Shown piece by piece: positions 19,560 through 27,319 of a stretch of 64,000 bases of DNA; position 1 is the stretch's first letter, and each line of letters begins with the position of its first letter. Location of the stretch: NCBI RefSeq assembly GCF_000423565.1, contig NZ_AUIF01000011.1, forward strand, positions 186,001-250,000. The letters run 5' to 3'. Source of the DNA: Runella zeae DSM 19591. Lineage in GTDB: Bacteria > Bacteroidota > Bacteroidia > Cytophagales > Spirosomataceae. The notes beneath the pieces were generated by a model. The model did no database searches and was not told the origin of the DNA. It worked only from the letters and a program-made list of their open reading frames with translations. The position numbers and the translations under genes were made by a program.

Positions 19560-21434
19560 TCAACTGACGGGTACCTGAGCCGACACAAAAGTGCCTCTTG
19601 TATTTGATTCTATCTGCCATGTCCCTTTGAGCGAAGAAATCCTATCTTGAATATTTTGCATTCCTTTCCCTTGGGTAGTGTGCGGATTGATTCCTTTCCC
19701 ATTATCAAATATTTCAAGATGAACATAGCCACCGCGTCTTTGAAGCTTTATTCGAGCTTCGGTGGCATTTGCATGTTTGATTACATTGTTTATTAATTCT
19801 AGACATATACTATAAAACTCAAACTCCGTTTTATGATTTAATCTTTCTTCAAGACTAATGTCTAGATAAAAGGTAGTTCTATTGTTGCGGTTTAGCTTGT
19901 CAACTAGTTTTTGTAAACTCAGCCCTAGTCCATCTTTTTCTAAATCTTCCGGCACCAAATTGTGGCTCAAAAATCTGACTCTCTGATGGGCATCTTTGGT
20001 CATTTCGACTAGTCCCTCATATACTTGTCTTTCTTGCGGTGTCAATCCTTCAGGATTAAAAGAAGAGAGTGTCCAACGCATAGCAGAGAGGGTTCCACCG
20101 AGTGAATCATGTAAGTCGGCGGCAACTCTTTTTCGCTCCAAGGTTTGCCCGCGCAATAATGCTTCAGAAATTTCTTTGTTTTGAGACTTTAGGGTAAAAA
20201 TTAACTCCTCCTGAGTTTGAACTTTCTCTTCTCGCGTACGACGGTAATCATCCGCCAAAGCCCAAGTAAAAAACATCATTTCGAGCATACTGCCTATGTG
20301 CATAGCATTAGCCACAAATACATTAGGCGATAGATAGCTCAAGGTCCACAGCAATATGACCATTATACCTATAAAGTAGGCAAGTGTACCAAATAGGTAA
20401 TAAATCGCCGAGTGATTTCCTCTTTTATAACTTACAATACATGCGATAGATACTAAACAAAAAAAGATGACAATGAGAGCACAAGAGTAAACGTTGGGGC
20501 TCATTAAGTCAGGTTTTATAACAATCCAAAAACTTAATACAATAGATAAAACCCCATCCAACATCAATAATCTATAAAGAAGCGGAGCTAAAGCCCTTAG
20601 GCGCAGGGCGTGTGCATAAAACAGCGCACCCAATACACAACTTAGTGCCACAGCGATTATGATACTATATCTTTTTATCCAATCGTTGTGTTCCCACAGC
20701 AGAGAGTCAATGATTCCATAGCCTCCTACTACAGCAACCATCAAGTAGCCTGTTAAGAATAGTACATATAATAGAAAATTTCGCTCTTTAGTAACCAACA
20801 AAAAAATTAGTTGTACTATAATCATACAGATTACAAATCCCAAATGCCCACTCCAAAACCAGAGTTCATCAAAATAAGATTCGTAAAAAAGATGGGTTTC
20901 TAAAATTTCAAATTGAAGTTTTTTAGCATCTGCGCTATAGAAGTGAATATATACTGTGTATACTTGACCAGGTATGAGGTCTAAAGGAAAAGCGCATTGA
21001 TGAACGTTTATGTTTCGCTGATATCCGGGGAAGGTTTCCTTCAATGTCTTCCGTGTCACGACTCCCGAAGTCTCATTCAATAAATAAACTCTGAGCTCAT
21101 CTACCATAGGGTAGCTATTATGCAAAACCCAACTGACGGATTGGTTTGTTTTTTTGCAAACTTTAAACTTAATCCAGAACAAACTTTCTACAAAACCAAA
21201 ATTAGGGGAATGACTTGCCGAACTTTGGAAAGCCAAGGTAGTGTCTAGCAGTATATCTTTGAGCTGGAGCTGTTGGGTAGTATCTTCTAAATATTGAATG
21301 TTGTCATTTCCCCAAATATTTATCTTTTTCGTATCTTCATCAAGATAGATTACTGAGTTGGTTTGAGCCAATGCTATGAGGCTAAAACATATCCCAAAAA
21401 TGACAGTGATGAATCTGACTCCGAAATTTTGCAT
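19560..21434 (-). CDS. 7TMR-DISM sensor histidine kinase (HisKA_3 type)
   Basis: A 624-residue membrane kinase. Signal peptide (to about residue 24, ALAQ), an extracytoplasmic 7TMR-DISMED2 beta-sandwich (roughly 30-180, with SLFWIKFKV), seven membrane helices (about 192-395), a coiled coil (about 400-432), then the DHp helix with phosphoacceptor H442 in RKRVAADLHDSLGGTLS and an HATPase domain with N-box ELINNVIKHANAT, G1 DNGKGI and G2 GKGMQNI. DISMED2 modules often bind carbohydrates. No response regulator gene adjoins it, so it is an orphan within this window; LuxR-type regulators are the usual partners of HisKA_3 kinases. Confidence 0.9.
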   Translation of the reverse strand: MQNFGVRFITVIFGICFSLIALAQTNSVIYLDEDTKKINIWGNDNIQYLEDTTQQLQLKDILLDTTLAFQSSASHSPNFGFVESLFWIKFKVCKKTNQSVSWVLHNSYPMVDELRVYLLNETSGVVTRKTLKETFPGYQRNINVHQCAFPLDLIPGQVYTVYIHFYSADAKKLQFEILETHLFYESYFDELWFWSGHLGFVICMIIVQLIFLLVTKERNFLLYVLFLTGYLMVAVVGGYGIIDSLLWEHNDWIKRYSIIIAVALSCVLGALFYAHALRLRALAPLLYRLLMLDGVLSIVLSFWIVIKPDLMSPNVYSCALIVIFFCLVSIACIVSYKRGNHSAIYYLFGTLAYFIGIMVILLWTLSYLSPNVFVANAMHIGSMLEMMFFTWALADDYRRTREEKVQTQEELIFTLKSQNKEISEALLRGQTLERKRVAADLHDSLGGTLSAMRWTLSSFNPEGLTPQERQVYEGLVEMTKDAHQRVRFLSHNLVPEDLEKDGLGLSLQKLVDKLNRNNRTTFYLDISLEERLNHKTEFEFYSICLELINNVIKHANATEARIKLQRRGGYVHLEIFDNGKGINPHTTQGKGMQNIQDRISSLKGTWQIESNTRGTFVSAQVPVS

Positions 21435-21478
21435 TGTACGAGGAAAAACGCTCCAAAATAAACGGTTTATTCATAAAA

Positions 21479-21510
21479 TAAAAAGGGCACTCCTAGGAGT
21501 GCCCTTTTTT
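21479..21510 (-). terminator. Terminator of the tuf operon
   Basis: AAAAGGGCACTCC and GGAGTGCCCTTTT (21481-21493 with 21496-21508) form a perfect 13-bp stem. On the minus strand the run continues TTTTTATTTTATG. It lies 22 bp after the tuf stop. Confidence 0.9.
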
Positions 21511-21530
21511 AGTATATGAATATATACAAA

Positions 21531-22718
21531 TTAGTCAAGAATTTCAGTAACCTGACCAGCACCAACGGTACGGCCACCTTCACGAATCGCGAAACGAAGA
21601 CCTTTTTCCATTGCGATTTGGTTGATTAGATCAACTTCGATAGTCAAGTTATCACCAGGCATAACCATTTCCACACCTGCAGGCAATGTGATAATACCTG
21701 TCACGTCAGTAGTACGGAAATAGAACTGAGGACGGTAGTTGTTAAAGAATGGAGTGTGACGACCACCTTCTTCTTTTGACAAGATATAAACCTCAGCTTT
21801 AAATTTAGCGTGTGGTTTTACTGAACCTGGCTTACAAATAACCATACCACGACGGATATCTGATTTTTCAATACCACGGAGCAACAAACCAACGTTGTCA
21901 CCTGCTTCACCACGGTCAAGGATTTTGCGGAACATCTCAACCCCAGTTACGGTAGATTTGAGGTTTTCAGCACCCATACCAAGGATTTCAACAGGCTCAC
22001 CTGAGTTGATGATACCACGCTCGATACGACCAGTTGCTACAGTACCACGACCAGTGATAGTGAATACGTCTTCAACAGGCATCAAGAATGGCTTGTCTGT
22101 ATCACGAGCAGGAGTAGGAATCCAGCTATCAACAGCGTCCATCAATTCTTCGATAGTTTTTACCCATTTAGCATCGCCGTTCAAACCACCAAGAGCCGAA
22201 CCTTGAATTACTGGGATATTATCACCGTCAAATTCATAGAAAGACAACAATTCACGAATTTCCATTTCAACAAGCTCCAACAACTCTGGGTCGTCTACCA
22301 TGTCTACTTTGTTCATGAAAACCACCAATTGAGGTACACCTACCTGACGAGCCAAAAGGATGTGCTCGCGAGTTTGAGGCATAGGACCATCCGTAGCAGC
22401 TACAACAAGGATAGCACCGTCCATTTGGGCAGCACCTGTTACCATGTTTTTAACGTAGTCAGCGTGACCAGGACAGTCTACGTGAGCATAGTGACGGTTA
22501 GTAGTTTGATATTCTACGTGAGCCGTGTTAATAGTAATACCGCGCTCTTTTTCTTCAGGTGCGTTATCAATTTGAGAGAAATCTTTCTTTTCTGCCAAAC
22601 CTTTTTCTGCGAGTACCTTTGTGATAGCAGCAGTCAATGTCGTTTTACCGTGGTCAACGTGACCGATAGTACCTACGTTTACGTGGGGTTTTGACCGGTC
22701 GAATTGTTCTTTTGCCAT
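21531..22718 (-). CDS. tuf: Elongation factor Tu
   Basis: GTPase that delivers aminoacyl-tRNA to the ribosome, 395 residues. P-loop [10 protein letters not shown], switch [14 protein letters not shown], base-recognition NKVD and SAL (GSAL) motifs, and the C-terminal barrel signatures are intact. It is the last gene of a tRNA-Tyr-Gly-Thr-tuf operon, starting at ATG 67 bp after tRNA-Thr. A second tuf may exist elsewhere in the genome. Confidence 0.99.
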   Translation of the reverse strand: MAKEQFDRSKPHVNVGTIGHVDHGKTTLTAAITKVLAEKGLAEKKDFSQIDNAPEEKERGITINTAHVEYQTTNRHYAHVDCPGHADYVKNMVTGAAQMDGAILVVAATDGPMPQTREHILLARQVGVPQLVVFMNKVDMVDDPELLELVEMEIRELLSFYEFDGDNIPVIQGSALGGLNGDAKWVKTIEELMDAVDSWIPTPARDTDKPFLMPVEDVFTITGRGTVATGRIERGIINSGEPVEILGMGAENLKSTVTGVEMFRKILDRGEAGDNVGLLLRGIEKSDIRRGMVICKPGSVKPHAKFKAEVYILSKEEGGRHTPFFNNYRPQFYFRTTDVTGIITLPAGVEMVMPGDNLTIEVDLINQIAMEKGLRFAIREGGRTVGAGQVTEILD

Positions 22719-22785
22719 TGCTTTATTAACTAAAAATTGGTTTTTTATTTATTATGGAATTACAGAGAAAAACTTGCACATCCAG

Positions 22786-22857
<72 letters not shown>

Positions 22858-22956
22858 TTTTCAACAAAAAAGTTAATTGCTAACAGTTAATAGTTATTAG
22901 TTTTAAAAAAATGTTTTCTAAATAACCATCAACAAGTAACAATTAACTTGAAAGAG

Positions 22957-23029
22957 AGCGGGAGACGGGGCTCGAACCCGCCACCTGAAGCTTGGAAGGC
23001 TACCGCTCTACCAAATGAGCTACTCCCGC
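22957..23029 (-). tRNA. tRNA-Gly (anticodon TCC)
   Basis: 73 nt, acceptor GCGGGAG/CTCCCGC, D-arm GCTC/GAGC, anticodon loop CTTCCAA (TCC), T-loop TTCGAGC, discriminator T. The anticodon stem GTAGC/GCTTC contains a U-U mismatch at positions 28/42. All other features are normal, so it is probably functional. Confidence 0.96.
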
Positions 23030-23100
23030 ATTTTAGTTGTTATTTGTCAGTCAATAGTCAAACTATATGCTTACTCTAAACTGCAAACTTTTACTAAAAG

Positions 23101-23183
23101 TGGGGGCGGATGGATTCGAACCACCGAAGGTATAAACCAGCAGATTTACAGTCTGCCCCATTTGGCCACTCTGGTACACCCCC
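23101..23183 (-). tRNA. tRNA-Tyr (anticodon GTA)
   Basis: 83-nt class II tRNA with a long variable arm, acceptor GGGGGTG/CGCCCCC, anticodon loop CTGTAAA (GTA), T-loop TTCGAAT, discriminator A. First gene of the tRNA-tuf transcript. Confidence 0.97.
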
Positions 23184-23236
23184 ATTGTATTTTTCAAAAA
23201 ACGCCCAAAACCTTATCTGTTCAGATTTTGGAGTCG

Positions 23237-23267
23237 CAAATGTACAAGCTTTTGTTTATAATTCAAA
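23237..23267 (-). promoter_or_regulatory. Promoter of the tRNA-Tyr-Gly-Thr-tuf operon
   Basis: Minus strand: TTTG (23267-23264), exactly 19 bp, TACATTTG (23244-23237). This is a full match to the Bacteroidota -33/-7 consensus with ideal spacing. The start would be near 23230, about 45 nt before tRNA-Tyr. Confidence 0.75.
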
Positions 23268-23300
23268 TTTTTACAGAAAAAAATATTCAAGAATAATAAA

Positions 23301-23358
23301 AAAATTAGTGAGCCAAAAAGTAAAGAACGATTCTATTACTGTCTAACTCACTAATTTT
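23301..23358 (-). terminator. Terminator-like repeat after the sigma/outer-membrane operon
   Basis: AAAATTAGTGAG (23301-23312) pairs perfectly with CTCACTAATTTT (23347-23358) over a 34-nt loop; the minus strand continues TTTATTATTC. It starts 6 bp after the stop codon of the outer-membrane protein gene. Confidence 0.55.
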
Positions 23359-23363
23359 AAGGA

Positions 23364-24392
23364 TTATAAACGAATACCAAAGCTCAAAACACGAACCGCT
23401 GGCCCTTTGTTGGTTTGATATAATTCACCTAAATCATATTGCATAAAAAGATCCGGGAAGTGTCTAATGCCTAGCTCGGCACCTAATCCATATCTAAAAT
23501 CATTGAGGTGATAGTTTGAATGACTTCTTTCAGAGCGCCCTTTTCTAGCTTCTTGCACTTTGGTGTAGCTAGAAATACGATAACCACCGTAGACGCCAAA
23601 ACTGAGATAGGAGATGATACCACGGTGAATGGCAAGGGTAGGCATCAAAGATAAATTGATGTAGGCAGCCGTTAGTTTTGTTTTATATACGTCGTTAGTC
23701 AAAGCGGGAAAGGCTACCGTTTGCATGTCTTTGCGGACGGTATTATTGCCATCAAACATAAAGTTGTACCACGAGACATCTATTCCCAAGTCCAACCCCA
23801 ACGACGCGTCTTTTCCTCGGCTTATGGCAGCACCTCTCACCCAACTCAAACTCACAAAGCGCGAACCCCAAGGTTGTAGGTCATAGTCCGCCGATTGATA
23901 GCCCAGAGGGTTGTTTTGCCCATAAGTGTTAAGCCCCACTAATACATCAAACCCATTACGAGGACTTCGATAACGACGTGTTACTTTACGGGTTATAGTA
24001 TTATCGTCATTGTTGTTATCATTTTTGGAGCTATTCTCTTCTTTCTCTTTAGAAACGCTGGTTGAAGGTTCATTGATGGTAATCTTTACTTCGCCATCTT
24101 TCCGGCTTATTACCAACACCGTATCTTTGAGGTATTTGCGTCCGTTTTGTTCATTGATGTAGATGTAGGTCTCTTTATCACTAGAATCAAGAGCGGCACC
24201 CATATCTCTCACAATTTTGTTAAGGTCATACTGGCGTAGGCTCAAAATACCGTCTTTATCTTTAGCTTGAATAATAAGACGCGTATTGTTCCCAAACTGT
24301 ACAATGAGCGAATCGCCCTGCTGTGTGTATTTTTCGGCATGTACGACAAAGGCCGAAATGGCAAAGAATAAGGTAAGCATTAACTTTTTCAT
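23364..24392 (-). CDS. Outer-membrane beta-barrel protein of unknown function
   Basis: About 342 residues. The ATG at 24392 gives a clean signal peptide (MKKLMLTLFFAISAFVVHA); an ATG at 24428, 3 bp after the upstream stop, would add 12 residues and favour coupling. After the signal comes a soluble region of about 110 residues, then a charged, Asn/Asp-rich linker (KEENSSKNDNNNDDNTITRK) and a C-terminal half of amphipathic strands ending in ALRVLSFGIRL-like sequence (VRVLSFGIRL), typical of an outer-membrane barrel. No family name can be assigned with certainty. It is the last gene of the sigma factor operon and may be what the sigma system senses or controls. Confidence 0.65.
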   Translation of the reverse strand: MKKLMLTLFFAISAFVVHAEKYTQQGDSLIVQFGNNTRLIIQAKDKDGILSLRQYDLNKIVRDMGAALDSSDKETYIYINEQNGRKYLKDTVLVISRKDGEVKITINEPSTSVSKEKEENSSKNDNNNDDNTITRKVTRRYRSPRNGFDVLVGLNTYGQNNPLGYQSADYDLQPWGSRFVSLSWVRGAAISRGKDASLGLDLGIDVSWYNFMFDGNNTVRKDMQTVAFPALTNDVYKTKLTAAYINLSLMPTLAIHRGIISYLSFGVYGGYRISSYTKVQEARKGRSERSHSNYHLNDFRYGLGAELGIRHFPDLFMQYDLGELYQTNKGPAVRVLSFGIRL

Positions 24393-24431
24393 GGCTGTAT
24401 TTAATTGATTATGATGGTATTTTTTCATTGT

Positions 24432-25277
24432 TTAATTTTCATTTTTTCCAGTGGCTTTGGCTAGTACTTTGTTTGGATTAAATCCAACCTCTTCCCAATC
24501 TACTTTCTCACCATTTTTGGCATTTTTGAGCTGCTGCCATACTTTTGCCATTCGGGTAGATTTGCGAGGTTTGCTCAACAAATTGTCACCAAAATCTTCA
24601 CTATCAGAATTTTGTTTTTCTACATTTGATTCAACTTGGGACGAAGCCACCAAAGACTCTTTCAGTTCTGGGAGCTGTAATACCACTGTTTTCGTCACTG
24701 GTTGATGAGTAGTAGGGCTATTTTGGGCAATTGATTGAGGTTGTTCAATTTTGATAGGAGCGATGTTGGCATTCCCGCGCTCAGGTGTTTTATTTTCATT
24801 GATCGCCACTTCTTGGGAAGATTGTAGCTCCGAAGATTCTAAGACACGAGGCTGAGATAGCTGAGAATCTTTCTGGGGAATGACCGACTTAATCTTTCTT
24901 TTTTCTACTCCTTTGTCTATTGTCTTTTTAGGAGTTTCGGCCAAAGCAGCGATAGCGTCGTTATCGGTAGCAGAGGGTATTTTGTTAGCCTCACCTTGAG
25001 GTATCGTCTGCTCTTGTGGTGGCATTGACTTCTTTGTCTCTTTATGAGCTACCGTCAATTCAGGCGATTGATTAAGACTCCATACAACCCAGCCAGCCAC
25101 AAGCACTAGCGACACACCCGCAGCCGCCAGCCAAGGGCCTTGGTGCCACCATCCGCCAACGCGTCGCTGTTTGGTCTGCATACGCATTTGAAGCTTATCC
25201 CAAGCCTCAGGACGAGGTTTAATTTCGACCTCTTTTAGCTTTTCAGCAAAAAATTTGTCTGTAGGGTGCTTTTTCAT
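24432..25277 (-). CDS. Single-pass membrane protein, probable anti-sigma partner
   Basis: A 281-residue protein with a cytoplasmic N-terminus (MKKHPTDKFFAEKLKEVEIK, then PRPEAWDKLQMRM), one membrane helix near residues 48-68 (GPWLAAAGVSLVLVAGWVVW) and a long low-complexity periplasmic part rich in Gln, Ser, Pro and Lys. The order sigma gene, this gene, outer-membrane gene, with a 6-bp gap to the sigma gene, is that of an anti-sigma factor. The N-terminal part has no HxxxCxxC zinc motif. Function is inferred from context and topology only. Confidence 0.55.
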   Translation of the reverse strand: MKKHPTDKFFAEKLKEVEIKPRPEAWDKLQMRMQTKQRRVGGWWHQGPWLAAAGVSLVLVAGWVVWSLNQSPELTVAHKETKKSMPPQEQTIPQGEANKIPSATDNDAIAALAETPKKTIDKGVEKRKIKSVIPQKDSQLSQPRVLESSELQSSQEVAINENKTPERGNANIAPIKIEQPQSIAQNSPTTHQPVTKTVVLQLPELKESLVASSQVESNVEKQNSDSEDFGDNLLSKPRKSTRMAKVWQQLKNAKNGEKVDWEEVGFNPNKVLAKATGKNEN

Positions 25278-25283
25278 GTTTTT

Positions 25284-25877
25284 TTATTTTTTTAGACGAT
25301 TTACTACCTCTGTAGTGGCTCGACTTAGATTTTCTGCTTCTTTTACCATTTCTTGCAACAAAGCCCGTGCTCTATGCAATTGAGACTTTGATGTACTTTC
25401 AGTGATTCCGAGTTGCTCGGCGATTTCGGCATGAGAGAACCCTTCTATGGCATACAAATTAAACACGGTACGGTATCCAGTAGGAAGTTTTCCGATGATT
25501 GCCATCAAATCATCCGCTTCTAGGTTTGCATCCGCCCAATCATAGTTAGTAAGCTGCTGCGCTTCGGGAGCGTCAATATCTATCTCTATGTGGCGTTTGG
25601 TGCGTAAATACATCAGAGCTTCGTTTGTCATCAAGCGCCGCATCCATCCTTCAAAACTCCCCTCACTTTTAAATTGATCTATCTTTTCAAAAATTCTCAT
25701 AAACCCCTCTATCATCACATCTTCCGCTTCCATTTTATCATTGATATACCTGACACAAACCGCCAAAAGCCTCGCCGAGTATTTTTCATACAAGTGGCGT
25801 TGGGCTTTGGTATCTCCCTTTTGCAAGGCTCTGACCAATTGGGCTTCGCTCGTGAACAGTTGTAAAATTTTTACCAT
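25284..25877 (-). CDS. RNA polymerase sigma factor, ECF (sigma-70 family)
   Basis: 197 residues. Region 2 runs from ALQKGDTKAQRHLYEKYSAR through the -10 recognition part DVMIEGFMRIFEKIDQFKSE and GSFEGWMRRLMTNEAL; region 4 holds LPTGYRTVFNLYAIEGFSHA followed by EIAEQLGITESTSKSQLHRA, a helix-turn-helix. The two-domain layout marks it as extracytoplasmic function type. It begins the three-gene operon and probably drives envelope genes; target genes are not evident in the window. The 135-bp spacer to the divergent serpin gene lacks a clear TAnnTTTG promoter, which may mean that another sigma factor reads it. Confidence 0.92.
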   Translation of the reverse strand: MVKILQLFTSEAQLVRALQKGDTKAQRHLYEKYSARLLAVCVRYINDKMEAEDVMIEGFMRIFEKIDQFKSEGSFEGWMRRLMTNEALMYLRTKRHIEIDIDAPEAQQLTNYDWADANLEADDLMAIIGKLPTGYRTVFNLYAIEGFSHAEIAEQLGITESTSKSQLHRARALLQEMVKEAENLSRATTEVVNRLKK

Positions 25878-26042
25878 AACTAGGCTGTTTCAATAGGTAG
25901 ATGCAAGTGATTGGCACAAAGGTTGCATAGATTTAAAAAAATTTTTTCTAGTTCCAACCGTTATTTTACAAAGTACGTCATAGGTTAAGTTTTCACCCAA
26001 ATCAAACAGCTTATGACTACTATTCCTAGAACAGCATTTATC

Positions 26043-27260
26043 ATGAAAACCTCTTCTTTTTTCCAAAGCTTATTTGTCATTGCAGCGACTTTATTGCTGC
26101 TTTGGGCCGCAATAGGCTGTAGCTCTGGTGGCCCAGCCCCAAGTGGTGTAGAAGTAACGATTTCTGGTGACTTTGCCAGCCGAACGGATGACTTTGCCTT
26201 TGATTTTTTCAAAAAACTTAATGAGGTCGAAAAACCCGAAAAGAATGTTTTTGTATCTCCTTTGAGTTTACATATGGCATTGGGGATGCTTGTCAACGGT
26301 GCGAATGGCAAAACTGCGGAAGAAATTCAACAAACTTTAAAATTGAACGGTATATCATTGGCCGACGCCAACGCCACTTATCAAAAACTCATTGAAGGAT
26401 TGCCAAAAGCAGATCCCAAAGTAACGCTAGGCTTGGCTAACTCTGTCTGGAATCGAGATTCGTTTCAGCCTGAGACTGATTTTATCAATATCCTAAAACA
26501 ATCTTTCCAAGCCCAAGCTTCTTCTTTTAGCGGCTCAGATGCCACTCCCTTAAATAATTGGGCTAGTGATAAAACCAACGGCAAAATCAAAAAAGTACTC
26601 GACAAAATAGAACCACAAATGGTATTGTTTTTGATGAATGCTCTTTATTTTAAAGGAGATTGGAAAACGAGTTTTGATACCCAAAAAACGTCAGATTACC
26701 CTTTTCAGTTGGGTGGCAATCAAACCAAGAATGTCAAAATGATGCAGATGAAAGATAAAATTTCGTTTGCCAATCGTAATGGATACTTTGCCTACCAACT
26801 TCCTTACGGTAATGGTCAATATGCCATGACAGTGATGGTACCTACCGAAAATACAGATGTCAATGGCCTTATCTCAAAGCTTTCAGCCACCGAATGGTCA
26901 GACCTACAGAAAGGATTACAAGAGGTAAATAACCTACAAATCGGCCTCCCTCGGTTTACTTTAGAATACGAAGTTTATCTCAACGAAGTCCTTAAAAAAA
27001 TGGGTATGCCTACCGCTTTTTCGGATGATGCTGATTTAACAAAAATCAACAAAGCTGGCAATCTCAAAGTAGGATTTGTAAAGCAAAACACTTATGTTGG
27101 CGTAGATGAAAAAGGTACAGAAGCTGCGGCTGTCACTACGATTGGGGTAGAGTTGACTTCTGTTCCACAAACTTATTATGCAGACCGTCCCTTTGTTATT
27201 GTTATAAATGAAAAAAGCTCTAATACTGTTCTTTTTATGGGAAAAATAGTAAATCCATAA
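26043..27260 (+). CDS. Serpin family protease inhibitor, lipoprotein
   Basis: 405 residues from the ATG at 26043, which gives a lipoprotein signal ending LLLWAAIGC with the lipid-bearing Cys followed by SSGG (an ATG 30 bp upstream is possible). The fold signatures are clear: NVFVSPLSLHMALGMLVNGA, NALYFKGDWKTSF, LPRFTLEYEVYLNEVLKKMG and the end ADRPFVIVINEKSSNTVLFM. The reactive loop hinge DEKGTEAAAVTTIGVEL has the small residues needed for loop insertion, so it should be an inhibitor; the scissile bond is near ELTSVP. It is anchored in the outer membrane or periplasmic face and may guard against foreign or own proteases. Confidence 0.92.
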   Translation: MKTSSFFQSLFVIAATLLLLWAAIGCSSGGPAPSGVEVTISGDFASRTDDFAFDFFKKLNEVEKPEKNVFVSPLSLHMALGMLVNGANGKTAEEIQQTLKLNGISLADANATYQKLIEGLPKADPKVTLGLANSVWNRDSFQPETDFINILKQSFQAQASSFSGSDATPLNNWASDKTNGKIKKVLDKIEPQMVLFLMNALYFKGDWKTSFDTQKTSDYPFQLGGNQTKNVKMMQMKDKISFANRNGYFAYQLPYGNGQYAMTVMVPTENTDVNGLISKLSATEWSDLQKGLQEVNNLQIGLPRFTLEYEVYLNEVLKKMGMPTAFSDDADLTKINKAGNLKVGFVKQNTYVGVDEKGTEAAAVTTIGVELTSVPQTYYADRPFVIVINEKSSNTVLFMGKIVNP

Positions 27261-27287
27261 ATATTCAAAATAGTAATAGAGCAATGG

Positions 27288-27319
27288 AAGGAGGCATCTG
27301 AATGCCTCCTTTATTTTTT
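27288..27319 (+). terminator. Terminator of the serpin gene
   Basis: AAGGAGGCAT (27288-27297) and ATGCCTCCTT (27302-27311) form a 10-bp stem with a 4-nt loop, followed by TATTTTTT. It touches the stop codon of the convergent gene and may act on both. Confidence 0.85.

Noticed and set aside
22870-22949. AAGTTAATTG/CAATTAACTT inverted repeat between tRNA-Thr and tRNA-Gly
   Set aside because: A/T-rich arms 60 nt apart in a spacer made of TAA/GTTA-like filler; pairing is weak and no role is evident.
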